A stretch of DNA of 64,000 bases. Source: Gordius sp. MW1. Lineage: Eukaryota > Nematomorpha > Gordioida > Gordea > Gordiidae. This document shows positions 38,401 to 49,400 of the stretch, one piece after another; within the stretch, counting starts at the first letter, position 1; each line of letters opens with the position of its first letter. Position numbers and translations under genes: made by a program. The DNA is taken from contig OZ038527.1 in assembly GCA_964036665.1 (NCBI GenBank), positions 21,609,901 through 21,673,900 of the forward strand. The letters are read 5' to 3'. The notes beneath the pieces were generated by a model that searched no databases, had not been told where the DNA came from, and worked only from the letters and a program-made list of their open reading frames with translations.

Positions 38401-40003
38401 AAGTGTAGTGATACATATATTAGGAAATAAAATAAATTATGAGCAAATTGTTTAAATTAACATAGCAGGAAAAGCAAAATAAATAAAGGTGACAGGAAGG
38501 AAAAACACGTATTTCTATTTTCATATATGGATTAAGGCCATTTAATTATATTTTATCATTAAAAAAATTTTTAATCCTAAGAATTAAAATTTAAAAATTA
38601 TTTCTAAAGCCCCTTTGTAACATAAATTGCAGTACCTTTTACAGAATTTTAGGCCCACCTGAAACTATAATTAAGCCTGTTTAGCCATCCAGAGCCCAGA
38701 CCTTTAAATGTTTCTTTTCAAAGCCCACCCGTACCTGCCCACAGGCGGGGCCAGGCCTGCCCGTGAGATCTCTAATAGGGGCCACGAGTACAAAATCACC
38801 AAATATTAAGCTAAAATATTAGCAATAAAGTGTACATTGAAGGACACGTTCTAATCAATGTTTATAATAAAAACAAAACAAATGTGTGAATTTTGATATT
38901 TTTAAACTAAAACACAATTCTTGCCTGTTATGAATAAATGGTGACCACAATAAAATGTTTCAAGTATGGGCAATGTTGCTCATCCCCTCCCCCCTTCTCA
39001 AATTCACCCTTTTAATTTTAGTTATCATTAAAAATTTCAAAAAATCATTGTTCTTTTTGCCCTCCCGCCCATAATTTAAATGCTGACTAAGCCCATAAAT
39101 GAAAGTTAAAGCATAATGGTTAAAGTGAATTTGCACATTTTTATAGTGATCCATGTGAGAAAAATGAAAATGCTTAATCCTAAATAAGGTTAAATAATAA
39201 TGATTTAGAACTGAAATATGGTTAACAGGTACCATTACTAAATATAATCTAAATAATTCTTTTCATAGGCTAAATTTACCCCTTCACAATATAATTACCC
39301 ATTCAGAAAATGAATGTGTAACTGTTTTAAATATTTTTTTAATGAAACTACTAATTAATAATTTTATTTTAATTACTTCTTAATTTAAAACAATAAAAAC
39401 ATTGGAACTTAAGCATTTATTAAAATAAATAATTCACCTAAATTTCAAAGTAGCATTACTAATAGAGGAGAATTAAACAGAACCTTCAAACTATATTAGA
39501 TATTTTTTAATTTATAAACAAAAACTAATTTAATTTTATTAGGATTAAATTATTATAAGGATTAAATTAATAACAGTTTTAATGATTCCTTAACCACTAC
39601 TTTATTGTGGATAAAAGAAAACTTAGGTCTTTTACAATGTTGAATTAACATCTGAAGGCTTGGTCACAGCTTTAGTACTTATCATTATCTTCTTACCCTT
39701 AATGTTTATACCAAAACAAGTAAACTTTTGCAATATAAATTATACACACAAAACTTCATCCACAATTAAATTGTAATAATGATAGATAATATACATAATT
39801 TTATTACGTTTGTACAGTGTCCAAACCAAGATATTTGAATTTTTTCAATCTATCAGACCAATATTGATGGGGCACTCTGAAATAATGCATTGTCCCAGAT
39901 ATATATCTAAAAGGCTCGCCATCTTTTAGGAATTGGTTGTTGGCATAGTCAATTATAAAAGATCTGGTGGCGTAATAGGAGTCAATAAAGAATAAAAAAT
40001 ACA
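17480..40003 (-). CDS. GLB1: Beta-galactosidase, glycoside hydrolase family 35 (5' end not found)
   Basis: Nine exons, in coding order: 40003-39808, 37259-37109, 36327-36160, 26206-26026, 22593-22244, 21544-21248, 19767-19495, 18669-18514 (its 5' border is least sure), 17821-17480 (stop). All phases agree; about 704 residues. The enzyme removes terminal beta-galactose, normally in the lysosome. The GH35 core starts at [21 protein letters not shown] and continues [16 protein letters not shown] and GGLPYWIL. The acid/base Glu is in [12 protein letters not shown] and the nucleophile Glu in [16 protein letters not shown]. The beta domains follow ([28 protein letters not shown]), which are typical of GLB1. 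Exon 1 is entered from an acceptor, so a leader exon must lie upstream. Human GLB1 has 677 residues. A GLB1L paralogue cannot be excluded. Introns 1, 3 and 4 are filled with mobile DNA. Confidence 0.92.
19838..19955. repeat. CATGGGCGTAGCC-family copy
   Basis: Begins CATGGGCGTAGCCAGG with a G run and ends ACGCCCAT. Lies in GLB1 intron 6, close upstream of exon 7. Confidence 0.55.
20130..20345. repeat. GC-rich (GGGTCGGGCCGGG) repeat fragment
   Basis: In GLB1 intron 6. Blocks of CCCGACC and GGGTCGGG in AT-rich DNA, like the interiors of the hAT-type elements elsewhere in the window. No ends identified. Confidence 0.35.
22741..23155. repeat. GTCGAC-rich MITE split by a CATGGGCGTAGCC-family copy
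   Basis: In GLB1 intron 4. The flanks (22741-22845 and 23098-23155, the latter ending TTTTTTACAACACTA) belong to the GTCGAC-rich MITE. The middle (about 22846-23097) starts GTGCGTAGCCAG with a G run and ends with a C run and TTACGCCACTG. The GCGTAGCC-type copy is therefore the later arrival. Confidence 0.55.
24088..25171. mobile_element. Non-autonomous hAT transposon with 8-bp target duplication
   Basis: In GLB1 intron 4. ACTATAAC at 24080-24087 is repeated exactly at 25172-25179. The ends are inverted: TAGTGTTGTTATGCGGCGCG at the left, and the right end read backwards is TAGTGTTGTGACGGGCGCGC. The 8-bp duplication and TAGTG ends fit the hAT superfamily. No transposase frame is seen in 1,084 bp. 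A CATGGGCGTAGCC-related copy (24371-24818) sits inside it. Confidence 0.85.
24371..24818. repeat. GGCGTA..TACGCC repeat nested in the hAT element
   Basis: Starts CAGTGGCGTAAATGG with a G run and ends with a C run and GCGTACGCCCCTG. A diverged member of the G-run family. Confidence 0.5.
26400..29692 (-). mobile_element. LINE (APE endonuclease plus reverse transcriptase), one frameshift
   Basis: Minus-strand non-LTR retrotransposon in GLB1 intron 3. The upstream frame (29494-27605, 629 aa) starts [19 protein letters not shown] and holds the endonuclease: [44 protein letters not shown] and [11 protein letters not shown]. The RT fingers and palm follow ([42 protein letters not shown]). The downstream frame (27608-26652, 318 aa) continues with [33 protein letters not shown] and a C-terminal tail. 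The break near 27615-27635 lies in a CT repeat and looks like one small indel. The 3' tail carries (AAGT)n at about 26407-26422. The 5' limit is taken where the next element starts. Clade not settled (RTE, CR1 or L2 group). Confidence 0.85.
29693..31179 (-). repeat. Left inverted arm of the RT-RNase H element
   Basis: 1,487 bp: the 3' part of the pol-like frame plus 90 bp beyond its stop, including a TATATAAA box. It matches 32434-33920 as a reverse complement in every stretch compared, and the 461 residues encoded in each arm are the same. Confidence 0.9.
31180..32433 (-). other. Unique centre between the inverted arms
   Basis: 1,254 bp holding the gag-like frame and the N-terminal, proline-rich part of the pol-like frame. 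The right arm begins at the gag-like start codon, so no 5' leader is left between them. Confidence 0.8.
32434..33920 (+). repeat. Right inverted arm of the RT-RNase H element
   Basis: Reverse complement of 29693-31179, same length. Carries a plus-strand open frame for the RT-RNase H part (32445-33830). Beyond 33920 the sequence is unrelated to the left flank, and no target duplication is seen. Confidence 0.9.
34044..35830 (-). mobile_element. Very young short non-autonomous LTR element
   Basis: Fossil LTR element in GLB1 intron 3, 1,787 bp. LTRs are 34044-34469 and 35408-35830. The only difference noticed between them is the length of one G run. The 5-bp target duplication ATGAG is at 34039-34043 and 35831-35835. 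Read on the minus strand, the LTR begins TGTGGTG. A primer-binding-like TGGTGTCAAAAAAGGTGG follows the upstream LTR, and the purine tract AAAGGGGGAGG precedes the downstream one. This fits a Ty3/Gypsy-like or BEL-like origin. The 938-bp interior has no gag or pol. The outer tip of each LTR contains a 10-bp stem, AAGTATGGCC with its inverse. Confidence 0.88.
37792..38246. repeat. GTCGAC-rich MITE, itself interrupted
   Basis: The ends are inverted: TAGAGTTGTAAAAACGGCAG at the left and CAGCCGTTTTTACATCACTA at the right. Several GTCGACT/AGTCGAC motifs lie inside. It is split by the 192-bp element at 37875-38066. Confidence 0.7.
37875..38066. mobile_element. 192-bp TIR element with 8-bp target duplication
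   Basis: TTCAAATT at 37867-37874 is repeated at 38067-38074. Inverted ends share CCCGxTCAAAGTAGCAGAA (left GGCACCCGGTCAAAGTAGCA; right end read backwards GAATACCCGTCAAAGTAGCA). Inserted into the MITE at 37792-38246. Confidence 0.8.
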
Positions 40004-40475
40004 CCTATAAGATATTTATAAAACAATCATTAATTTACTTGAATAATAAAGAACAATAAATATTTTATATCCATATAAATGGAGTTCTGTAGGCCAATTT
40101 CAAATTTACACCATATTAAATCACACTCGATTTCAAAACGTCGCGTAAAATATCACTTAGTTGAATTTGCTTGCTCCTATAATGTTTATACCACATTGAT
40201 TTAATGATTATGCCATATACACAAACATTGCTAAGAATAGTTTATTTCTGAATATAATATAAAGGACCTTTTTAGGTACTTTTCCTTTGGATAGTAGAAG
40301 TTGCTATACTTTTTAGAGGGGAGGATTCATCGCCTAATCATAAAATAAATTTTCGTGCCTTTGCATACCACCCTCTTTACTTTCTTGGAAAGTAAAATTA
40401 TGCATTAGAAAATCAATGGATCCAATTATCATATTATTTTATAATACGATGCTAAATGTTTTTAGCTGCTATTGT

Positions 40476-41910
40476 CTATGGTTACCTATTCATATATCTT
40501 ACTTAACCTTTATTATTTGAATATATAAACTCGATCATTGGTTACCTATTCAAACAACTTAACCTTTTTTATTCAAACATTCACAACCCTCACTATTCAT
40601 ATATCTTAACCTTATTGTTTCACCACTCATTATAATTGGAATACCTTACAATTTACCGCTATTATTCAAATTAATAACCTCGCTACATGTGTATATAAAC
40701 ACGATGTTTTAACTAAATTTCATTCACTTGAATCACTTTTCTTTTGGGTTATAATAAAGGAGAAGTATAATCTTCTACAAATGGTGACACCGCATTTTCG
40801 GGGGAGCCGAATTTTTTTTTCTCCTCCCCCCTATATATTTATAACCGGTGGCCCGTCAACTTGCCGAAAACCATCTCACCGAATTTAATGTCCCCGTCGA
40901 CGGGGGACATTAAATTCGGCTAGATGGTTTTCGGCGAGTCGATAGGGCACCTTTATAACCCAGGTCCACATTGACCCAGACTTCCAGGAAAGACATATTT
41001 TTTCTCCCCCATAACAGTCCCTTTAGTAATGGCGTTTGGTTTTCTTAGTTAAAATAAAACATTCAGATATAGGGCATTATCTTTTCAATCCGGCATACAA
41101 TCGAGCTGCAACAAACAATTTTGACCTTAATGCTAAACTTGAAACATGTGGCTGCTGTGAAAGATACAAACTACCTACCTACCTGATTGTTAATACGAAG
41201 AAAACCATGTTACCATATTACACCTCTACACAAGCAACAACATCGTCTACCGAACGTCAAAATGGTCCACTGCCCTGCCAATAGCCCAACTGCAAAACAT
41301 ATCTCAAAATAATTAACATCACATGGCCTCTTGCAACGTACAAAGACGGCGTTCGGCAAAGCAATAACACTTAATACTACCACTACCAAAGTTCTAACCA
41401 ATACTGACCGATTGAACTAAGGGAATAATGCGCTTCTAAAATAGATATGTCTGCTCCGACAAATCTACAAATATATTGGATAGCACATCAACTCCCAATC
41501 ATCACTCACACCTCGGTCACCACACCAGCAAACACTAGTGCAAACACTAAAACATTTGACAACTAAGTATTTTAACTTTCATTAGTAGCACTCCTTGCAA
41601 ATAGGAGGGGACTTCTATGGTTACCTATTGATATATCTTAACCTTTATTATTTGAATATATAAACTCGATCATTGGTTACCTATTCATATAACTTAACCT
41701 TTTTATTCGAGCATTCACAACCCTCACTATTCATATTTTACCTTATTAATTCTCAACTCACTATAATTGGAATACCTTACAATTCACCGCTATTATTCAA
41801 ATTAATAACCTCGCTACATGTGTATATAAACACGATGTTTTAACTAAATTTCATTAACTTGAATCACTTTCCTTTTGGGTTATAATAAAGTAGAAATATA
41901 ATCTTCTACA
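40476..41910 (+). mobile_element. Older short non-autonomous LTR element
   Basis: Fossil element upstream of the first GLB1 exon found. Direct repeats 40476-40779 and 41625-41910 begin CTATGGTTACC and end TCTTCTACA, and differ by several substitutions and small indels, so it is clearly older than the element at 34044-35830. Just inside the left LTR is AATGGTGACACCGC, like a primer-binding site. Just before the right LTR is the purine tract AAATAGGAGGGG. The roughly 845-bp interior has no gag or pol. No target duplication was found. A near-perfect hairpin lies at 40863-40935. Confidence 0.75.
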
Positions 41911-43446
41911 CGTCCCTTTAAATGCAAATAAATGTTTTACACATAATTTATAGTGAAAGACAAGTTAATAAACAGGGGAATAAGTAAAGGCTAACTACAT
42001 TGTTCTATTATAACAAGAGTGAAATTATAGTCTAGATCTTCCTTGACTGTGGCTCTAATGCCAAGACGTATTAAAGGAAGTAACTCCGACCATTTATTTA
42101 CGCTGTCTTTTTTTAATTCGTCTATCTTTTAAAACATCTGTCTTGCTTTTTATATTTGAATTCGCAGAATTTATTATGGCGCATACATGATAGGTTGCTG
42201 ATATTTTATCTGTTGTCTCCGCTAGTTTTGTTGGGGATGGATCTGTTGCAAAAACTGCTAGTATGTCCTAATTAAAAAGTCTATGTTGCATTCCAATTGT
42301 ATAACAAGAGGTGTGAATAATCATGCGCGTAATGTTTAAGTTTTATATTAAAATTCTGTAACTAAGAGTGTAAGCTTAATATTTAAGTTTTAACGGGCAA
42401 TTTTTCACAACCGAATAGCTATAATTCTAAATCTTGTGTCGCAATGATTGTTTAACCCATATATATTAATATTAAGACCTAATAAGGTAATTGAATTATA
42501 GATTTTTACATTTTACCAGTCACAAGTGAGATATTTTGAAGCATCGCTAAGATAAGGTAGTAAACATTAATTAATCATAAAAATGCTAGCCTTAATAAAT
42601 ATAGCCGGTACATAATAGGGTAAAATTTATCTATTAAAAATGTTAAGTCACATTAATTTTCTAATCTCATTAAAGCAGAAACAAGTGATAGAGTTATATA
42701 AGTTTTAAAAAATAATGAATGATTTATAATTTTACAGTATGTTGTATAATATATCTATCATAATTGGCACAATTTTAGAAATGAAATGAATTGCAATTTG
42801 TAAAAATTAGAATTGTTTTGTGCTCACAATATGAAAATTATTTAATTTTATACGACATTCTAATTAAAAATATTTGTTTACCATGCTTGCTTATTAAGAT
42901 AAAAATGAATAGGAATGCCAGTTATTGAACAATGTAACGAGTATAACAGATAAACTCTTTGTTTAATTAGAGTTGTCCAAGAGTATACTGTGACTGGATA
43001 ATAAGTCACGGTAGATAAATTTATGTTAAAAGTTCCTAAATTAGTTTGAGTCCGGTTTGTTTAATCATTTAAAATTTAATTGCGATCAGTGGAGGTTTAG
43101 ATGGGTGGGTTGGCACATAGTATTAGTCAAGGGGAGTTGCCTCCCTTTCTAAATTTAATGAAGAAATGCTTAAAACCTTAAAACTGACTCTTTCTTCCTT
43201 TATTAATCTTTAGTTTTTTGCCTTTCCCTCTTTAGTTTAAATCCTTGCTATAGCCACAAGTTTCAGCTAAAACTTAGCAATTAAAAAATTAACTGCGTTT
43301 ATTAAATAATCTTGTTATCTGTTTTAATAAATTAGCCTTGATCAAATTTTTAAAAATTAAGCAAGAACTTCATGTTTTGCATAAGCTTACATAAACATTT
43401 TAAAACAATCGCCTTGCACAACTTTTTATATTTCATTTCAACTAAA
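41911..43446. other. Intergenic, no gene seen
   Basis: AT-rich stretch between the LTR element and the phosphatase gene. A TTTATT at 43298-43303 (AATAAA on the minus strand) could serve as the phosphatase polyadenylation signal. Confidence 0.4.
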
Positions 43447-46400
43447 TCATTGGCAATATTCATCAAATTTAAGTTTAAGGGCTTCCGATGTATCTTCCAA
43501 ATTCGACACATTAGGTATACTAATCTTTGGCTGAATCATTGTAATGTCTTCGAGATCCGTTTTAGCATATAGTTTATCTTCAATTGCGTCTTCGTCGTAG
43601 TCTTTAGGTTTGCCTTGGAATTTAATAAAGAGAATTTGCTGCCAGGCAAACTTATACAGAAACTGGTACTGTAAAAAGTTGCACACAAACTCGGGACGAT
43701 CCGTTCTGAGGGTCTTAATTGCCAAATAAACATTTAAACCACGCTCTACCCTAATTTGATCGTAGAGGTAACAGCAGGAGAGGTAAAGGCCTGCTTTAGA
43801 GAACCCGTCAAAGTCTTGAACGAGGATGGGTTTTGAAGATAAGATGGAACTTGATTTTATACTGCACAAACTGTAATTTTCAAAGTTTTCACTCAAGTCA
43901 TCGTTCATCTTTTGCCATTCGTTAGACCTTTCTATTGTCTCTTGTATGGCTAGCGTAGATGGAGGAACGTCCTCTTTATTTTTCCAGCATAAAAGTTGGA
44001 ATTGTTTCACGATTCGATAACTCCAATCATCTTTTGGAGGGGCGTTAGATCTTGCAACATAAAATATAGAGTTAGGTAAGGTAATGATAAAAAATTATTT
44101 AAGGTTATTGATATATGATTTAGTTTACAACAAGATTAATGACATCAACTAAATAACATGTTCTATGACTAATATTTATAGTTAATGCCTTAATTGCATG
44201 TTCAATCTTGTTTTAACCTTTCTTATCCATATAAATATCGTTTGTTAAATACTAAAAATTTACAAGTTTTAATAATAGGTACTATTAGTTTTTAGGCTTC
44301 TTTAGAATATTTGAGTAATTAATTAATTTTTAAGTAGCGCTTTCCAAGCTTATGAAAATTACTGGTAAAATTTAGTAATCTATTTAAATATCAATATTTA
44401 TACAGAAAAGTAATAAACAAAAAATAAATTATGTTAATAAAGCTAAACAGCCTTCGTCGCATTTAAATTTAAGTTTCTGGTTTCACTTTCCAAATAAAAC
44501 CTAAAACATACTGCTCATGTTTATATTATAAATATAATTGACCAAAACTAATATGGTAAGCTTTAATATTATAACTGCTAAAGTAGTTTGTGAAATTTAA
44601 AATGAACATGATTTATGTGATATAGATTGCCTGCCTTAAGGATTTTAAAAAGTAGCATCAAATTTATTAATATTCAGACTCAGCCCAAATGGTTAAAATT
44701 GTTGAGAATACGCTACTGGACTTTTATAGGACAATTACAACCCTATTATTACCATAGACCAATATTCTTAGTGTTTGTAGGGAACGATATTTATCTATCC
44801 ATAGGTAAAACCCATCCTCCCGACATATTCAGGGTTCTACCCATGAACCTTGCCTTTGGGATTGAACCTTCCAAATTAATTTTCTATGCATATCCTGGGG
44901 GTGGGGTGATAGTTTATTATTGAATAAAAGGTGACTGCCATAGACACATCTTATTTTAAAAAATTGCAATCTCACGTCATGATATATTCATAAGATATAA
45001 GTTAGTTAAATAAAAATTCGCCTATAAGAAATGATCAAATTTGATATACCCAACGCATTCTTATTGATCATATACAAGAGCGTCAATAAAATTTAAAGGA
45101 AAATTATGAAAAGTCTGCTTAATGAATGCGAAATACAACTCGATTTGCGAGTCATTTGTAATTAACGTGTTTGTACATATAATTTTATTAATTAGTTAAT
45201 AGGTGACAAAAATATTTTGCAGACAATGAATGTTTAATTCAAGAAAATAATGCCTTTAAAGAGTTGAAAACAATTTAACTATAATGTATTAGTAGAGTTT
45301 TATCCTTCCAGCTTATTCTATCAACCGATAACGTATTAGATTTAAACATATACAATACTTACTGATCAAGGCTTTAAATATGTAAAAGCAAATAACATAA
45401 TATAAAAACAGATAACGACAGTATTTCCTGGATTGTTCTTGGGGGGGGGGGCATAAGAAACGTAATTTAAAGGAAGGCAGATTAGGACATTTTTCTAAGG
45501 AGTATAAATTTTTACTTTTTATCATAGAAATCACGTCTGAAAACGACAACTTTCATCGGATGAATACGGTTGAATAAAATGTTAAAAATTTTGAGGTAAA
45601 AATTTTTTTTCTTTTTTATTTTATGTGAAAGAGCATGAAAAAATATATAAAAGGCCCCTAAGAATTGCAAAGCAATTGAAATTATTTTTCTTTAACGAAA
45701 CGATGAACTTAATTGACTCTCTTTTAACAGAGATATATACATTTTCATGCCCATTACTTTATAGGGCCGTCCTCTCTTATAATTTATAGCTTGACTGCTT
45801 TAAAAATTTATTTCAAAAAAGTGCAGTTTATGAAAAAAAAATGAATTGCTTGATATTTAATTTCCAGTATCGATATCGGTAATTACCACCTCGGTATAGT
45901 GATTTAAAGTGTGACAATGTTTAAAAATCTAACCAAAACTTTATTATATTTAAAAATTTAGAGTTAGGGTAGGTTTGCCTTTGCCTATTTTCCCTTGTCG
46001 TCTAAAATTTTACATGTTAAAATTTAATATAAATGACTTTACTTCGAGTAGCTGGGTAAATATGCTTTAAATGTTGAGTATGATTTCTTCATTTTAAGAC
46101 CATCGATTGATTCACTTCTAGACGATGGTAGCAAATTGGCCACTTTGAGTGTTCGGATAGCCATAACTTTTCCAAAATCGGCATTAAGTACGATGCTTGT
46201 ATTGACCAATTCTACGTAAAACATTCCGTAATACCTGCCCGTTGGGCATTCTTTTCCTTGCTCAGTAATTTCACTGCTTTCTGCACATGGCCAGTAGAGG
46301 TCTTCCCTTATATTTGAAGACGCTGTTAAAAATCACCAAATTTAATTATAGCTTTTGATATCGTTAAGGCAATAGATGCTCCCCCCCCCTTAAATCATTA

Positions 46401-49400
46401 CCAGTCCCTGTTTAAATATAAGCCTAGTTCATTTTGATATTTATCATTAGTAATTTGTAAAAAAAAATATTTAGTAATTAGAATTATACCTTGATTATAA
46501 TACATTACTTAAGATTAAACAATATAGTGCAGTGCTCTTTTAGCTAATATGCAATGTAAATATTTAAAGGAAAAGACCAAATTTTACTAATTTATAATTA
46601 ACAAATTTAGTAATGTAAAAATAAATTTTGCTCCCCCCCCCTTTGATTATTAAAAAACCTGCCCTTTTCCCATTTAAATCTTAGCTTCGCCCATGCAAAA
46701 AATTATTTGATCTATAGCCAATTAGAAAAATTATTGGATCTTTCAACTTAAGGGGGAATTAATTTAGATGGGATTAAAACAGCCATCTTTTTTGATAATA
46801 TAATTAATTTTAAGTATTTTTTAAGCATTTTTTAACTTTTGCTATAGTAAATGGTTGGTAAACATGTAAAATCACAAAGAAACTCATGTAATACTTTGAG
46901 GTTTATGGAGTATACGCTTACTTGTGCTACCACTTTGCCCTTGTTTATGCAAAAGGATTATAGTTCTTATATCCTGTTCCCATATCAATTTCCACAAGTC
47001 TACTCTCGTATCTGCAATGGGCCATTGAGTCACGATATAATTATCTTTCTGTCCGTAACCATTGACAAATGTCGCGTTTATGTAATCAGTGGCACCTCGG
47101 TATCCGCCCACGGTCTTTAAAATAGGTCTTCTATTATCTTTCGGAACCACTTTTAAATCCCTGTTCTTACATGAGTTTTCTTTGGATCTGCCTAAAACAA
47201 GTAAGCAATAAATTAAAATATAAAATGACAAAAAGTTTGAAAGTCTTCACTACAAAGTAATATTTGTTTTGTTGCAAATACTGATTTTTGTGTGTGCAAA
47301 TAAAGTATGCGAATTTTGACTTGAAAACTAATTATACAAAATAGACTAAGGAACAACTTATTTTTACATTGAAACTTACTAAACTTAGACAGCCATTTTG
47401 GGAAAGTTTTTTTAATATCCGTAAAAGTTATGGAAGAAATAATAAACATAACATAAAAATATTATCTTTCCACTTGTATGTTTCTCATAAAATTCATTTA
47501 TATTTAATAGTTTCCCAGAATTAGCCCTTATGCCTCAAACATGGTGGCCCACACCCCTACTGATTAATTTTATCAGCTGGTCATCAGACTTTTGTATTAT
47601 TGTTGATATTTTATAGTGAGCATGTCATAGTTTAACCGGGATTAATGAGACGGTAGGGATCGAGGGTTGAGGGAGGTGCCATAGTGCCTAGGACGCGCCA
47701 TTGTTCTTCTAGATAAGTTTTGGAAGTTTTGGGATCGACCGAACAAATACCGGTAAAATAATCGTGAGCAGTTTCGATAGAAATGAAGGTTCCACCCGAA
47801 ATGAGGGCTTCCAAGACGGATTCGTATAAAAATTCGTACTGTTCCGCCGATTGTACCATATTGCATCTTTGTTCCCGAATTTTTTTCACATATCCAAAAA
47901 TATCAACGGCGTTTTCGGCTTTGGCCATGTCGATCATCGAATCGAGTCCTATGAAAGTCCCAGTCCTTCCAACACCGGCGCTACAATGAATTATGGGAGG
48001 ACCGGTGGCTTTAGAGTCATAAGCTTTGACGAAGTAATAAAACGAAAGGAATTCGTTCGTCCTGATAGGCACCTATGACAAATGTCCACACTTTACGAGG
48101 GAGTCTTGTAAAAACAGCTGGGTTTTGTTTGGTCAATCTTCGGTTTTAGTCGACTAAATATAAACAAACCAAAGATTTTTGGTCTGTTTTTCTTGGTAGC
48201 ATAAATCGACCAAAGCTTTTTTGGTCAAACCTTTTGGTCTATTTATGTTTAGTCGACTAAAACCAAAGGTGGTCGGCCAAATAAAATCCAGCCGTTTTTA
48301 TAACACTATTACAGGTACCGTTATTTACTAAAAACTAAGTATGTAAATCTTATAAAGCCGTCGTAACCTTTAAAACATATATAAAACTTTAACAAAATTA
48401 AAATACCGTCTTATTTACATATGATCGTTGAATAATTTATTAATATCTTTAAAACGAGTGGTATTTAAATATGAGATGAAATATCTCCTTTGCCACAAAT
48501 TTTTTAAGAGTCTGTCTATACACATTTCATATAAATAAAATTAATTTGTATATATTTAATCATGGGTTAGAAATAATGCGAATATACCCCATGATCTGGC
48601 CACCCTAAGAACCAGTACAATCTGAGGATTCTTTTCTCCAGCGATTCAATCTCGTGCCTTATTTCGAAATCTAATATTACGTAATCGGCGGTTTTGTCAG
48701 ATTTCAATACTCTAACCGTGACGTTGCCATACCTTTGTTCGGATGCGGGCCAATATTTATCACATTTTTCAATCGTATTTTCTATGATCCGCGTCAGCAT
48801 TATAATAACAGGACTATTCTCTCTCCAAACCATCTCCCAGAACTCTCCCAAAAACTCCTTCAACGGGCCCTGTTTGTAATGATAGCAAACTATCTAAGAT
48901 TAAGCAAATTGTGGAATTTGGTTTACACCTTAAAAATCTAGAAGTCTGATGAGAGCATCTAAATATTGTCTAGAGTCTACCAAATATTTACAGTCAATTT
49001 ATAATATCCACTCAACCATTTATGACGAAATGTGTAATTATACCTTTGTTTAAAACCCCGAAGACAAGTCACTGCATTTATCTTTCTTTAAATCATGTTG
49101 TAGCCAGCATTGAGATTAGAGGGCGACAATAATATGGAGGGACAAAATAATATTTATGAAAAATTTTGCCAATTTTAATAAATTTCAACAAATTTTTGAA
49201 TTTAGAGGGGGGCAGTCGCCTCTCGCTGCCCCCCCCCTTGGCTAAGCCCTAAACAATTATCTTTAGATGTTTTTAGTCGTTTGTCTATATAACCTGCGTG
49301 GCTATGAAAGCTGCCGGTTTATTGTAGCCATCGATGTAATTGGCGTTGATATAACCATCGGGATTAATGGCGGTCGGTGCTAACTTGACTCGAGTATGGT

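Larger units (their letters stand above)
37421..38774. mobile_element. GC-ended hAT-like element carrying two nested insertions
   Basis: In GLB1 intron 1. The left end TAAAGATTTTCCGGGTCGGC resembles the right end read backwards, TAGAGATCTCACGGGCAGGC. The flanks TTAGGGGC (37413-37420) and ATAGGGGC (38775-38782) match at 7 of 8 bases, as expected of a hAT duplication. It has no transposase and holds the MITE at 37792-38246. Confidence 0.65.

Noticed and set aside
40001-40004. GTG at the top of the first GLB1 exon as a start codon
   Set aside because: It directly follows TTATAG, so it is better read as a splice acceptor with the real start on an upstream exon.
44627-44923. 98-aa plus-strand frame upstream of the phosphatase last exon
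   Set aside because: No known domain or splice partners, lies antisense in a phosphatase intron; likely chance.
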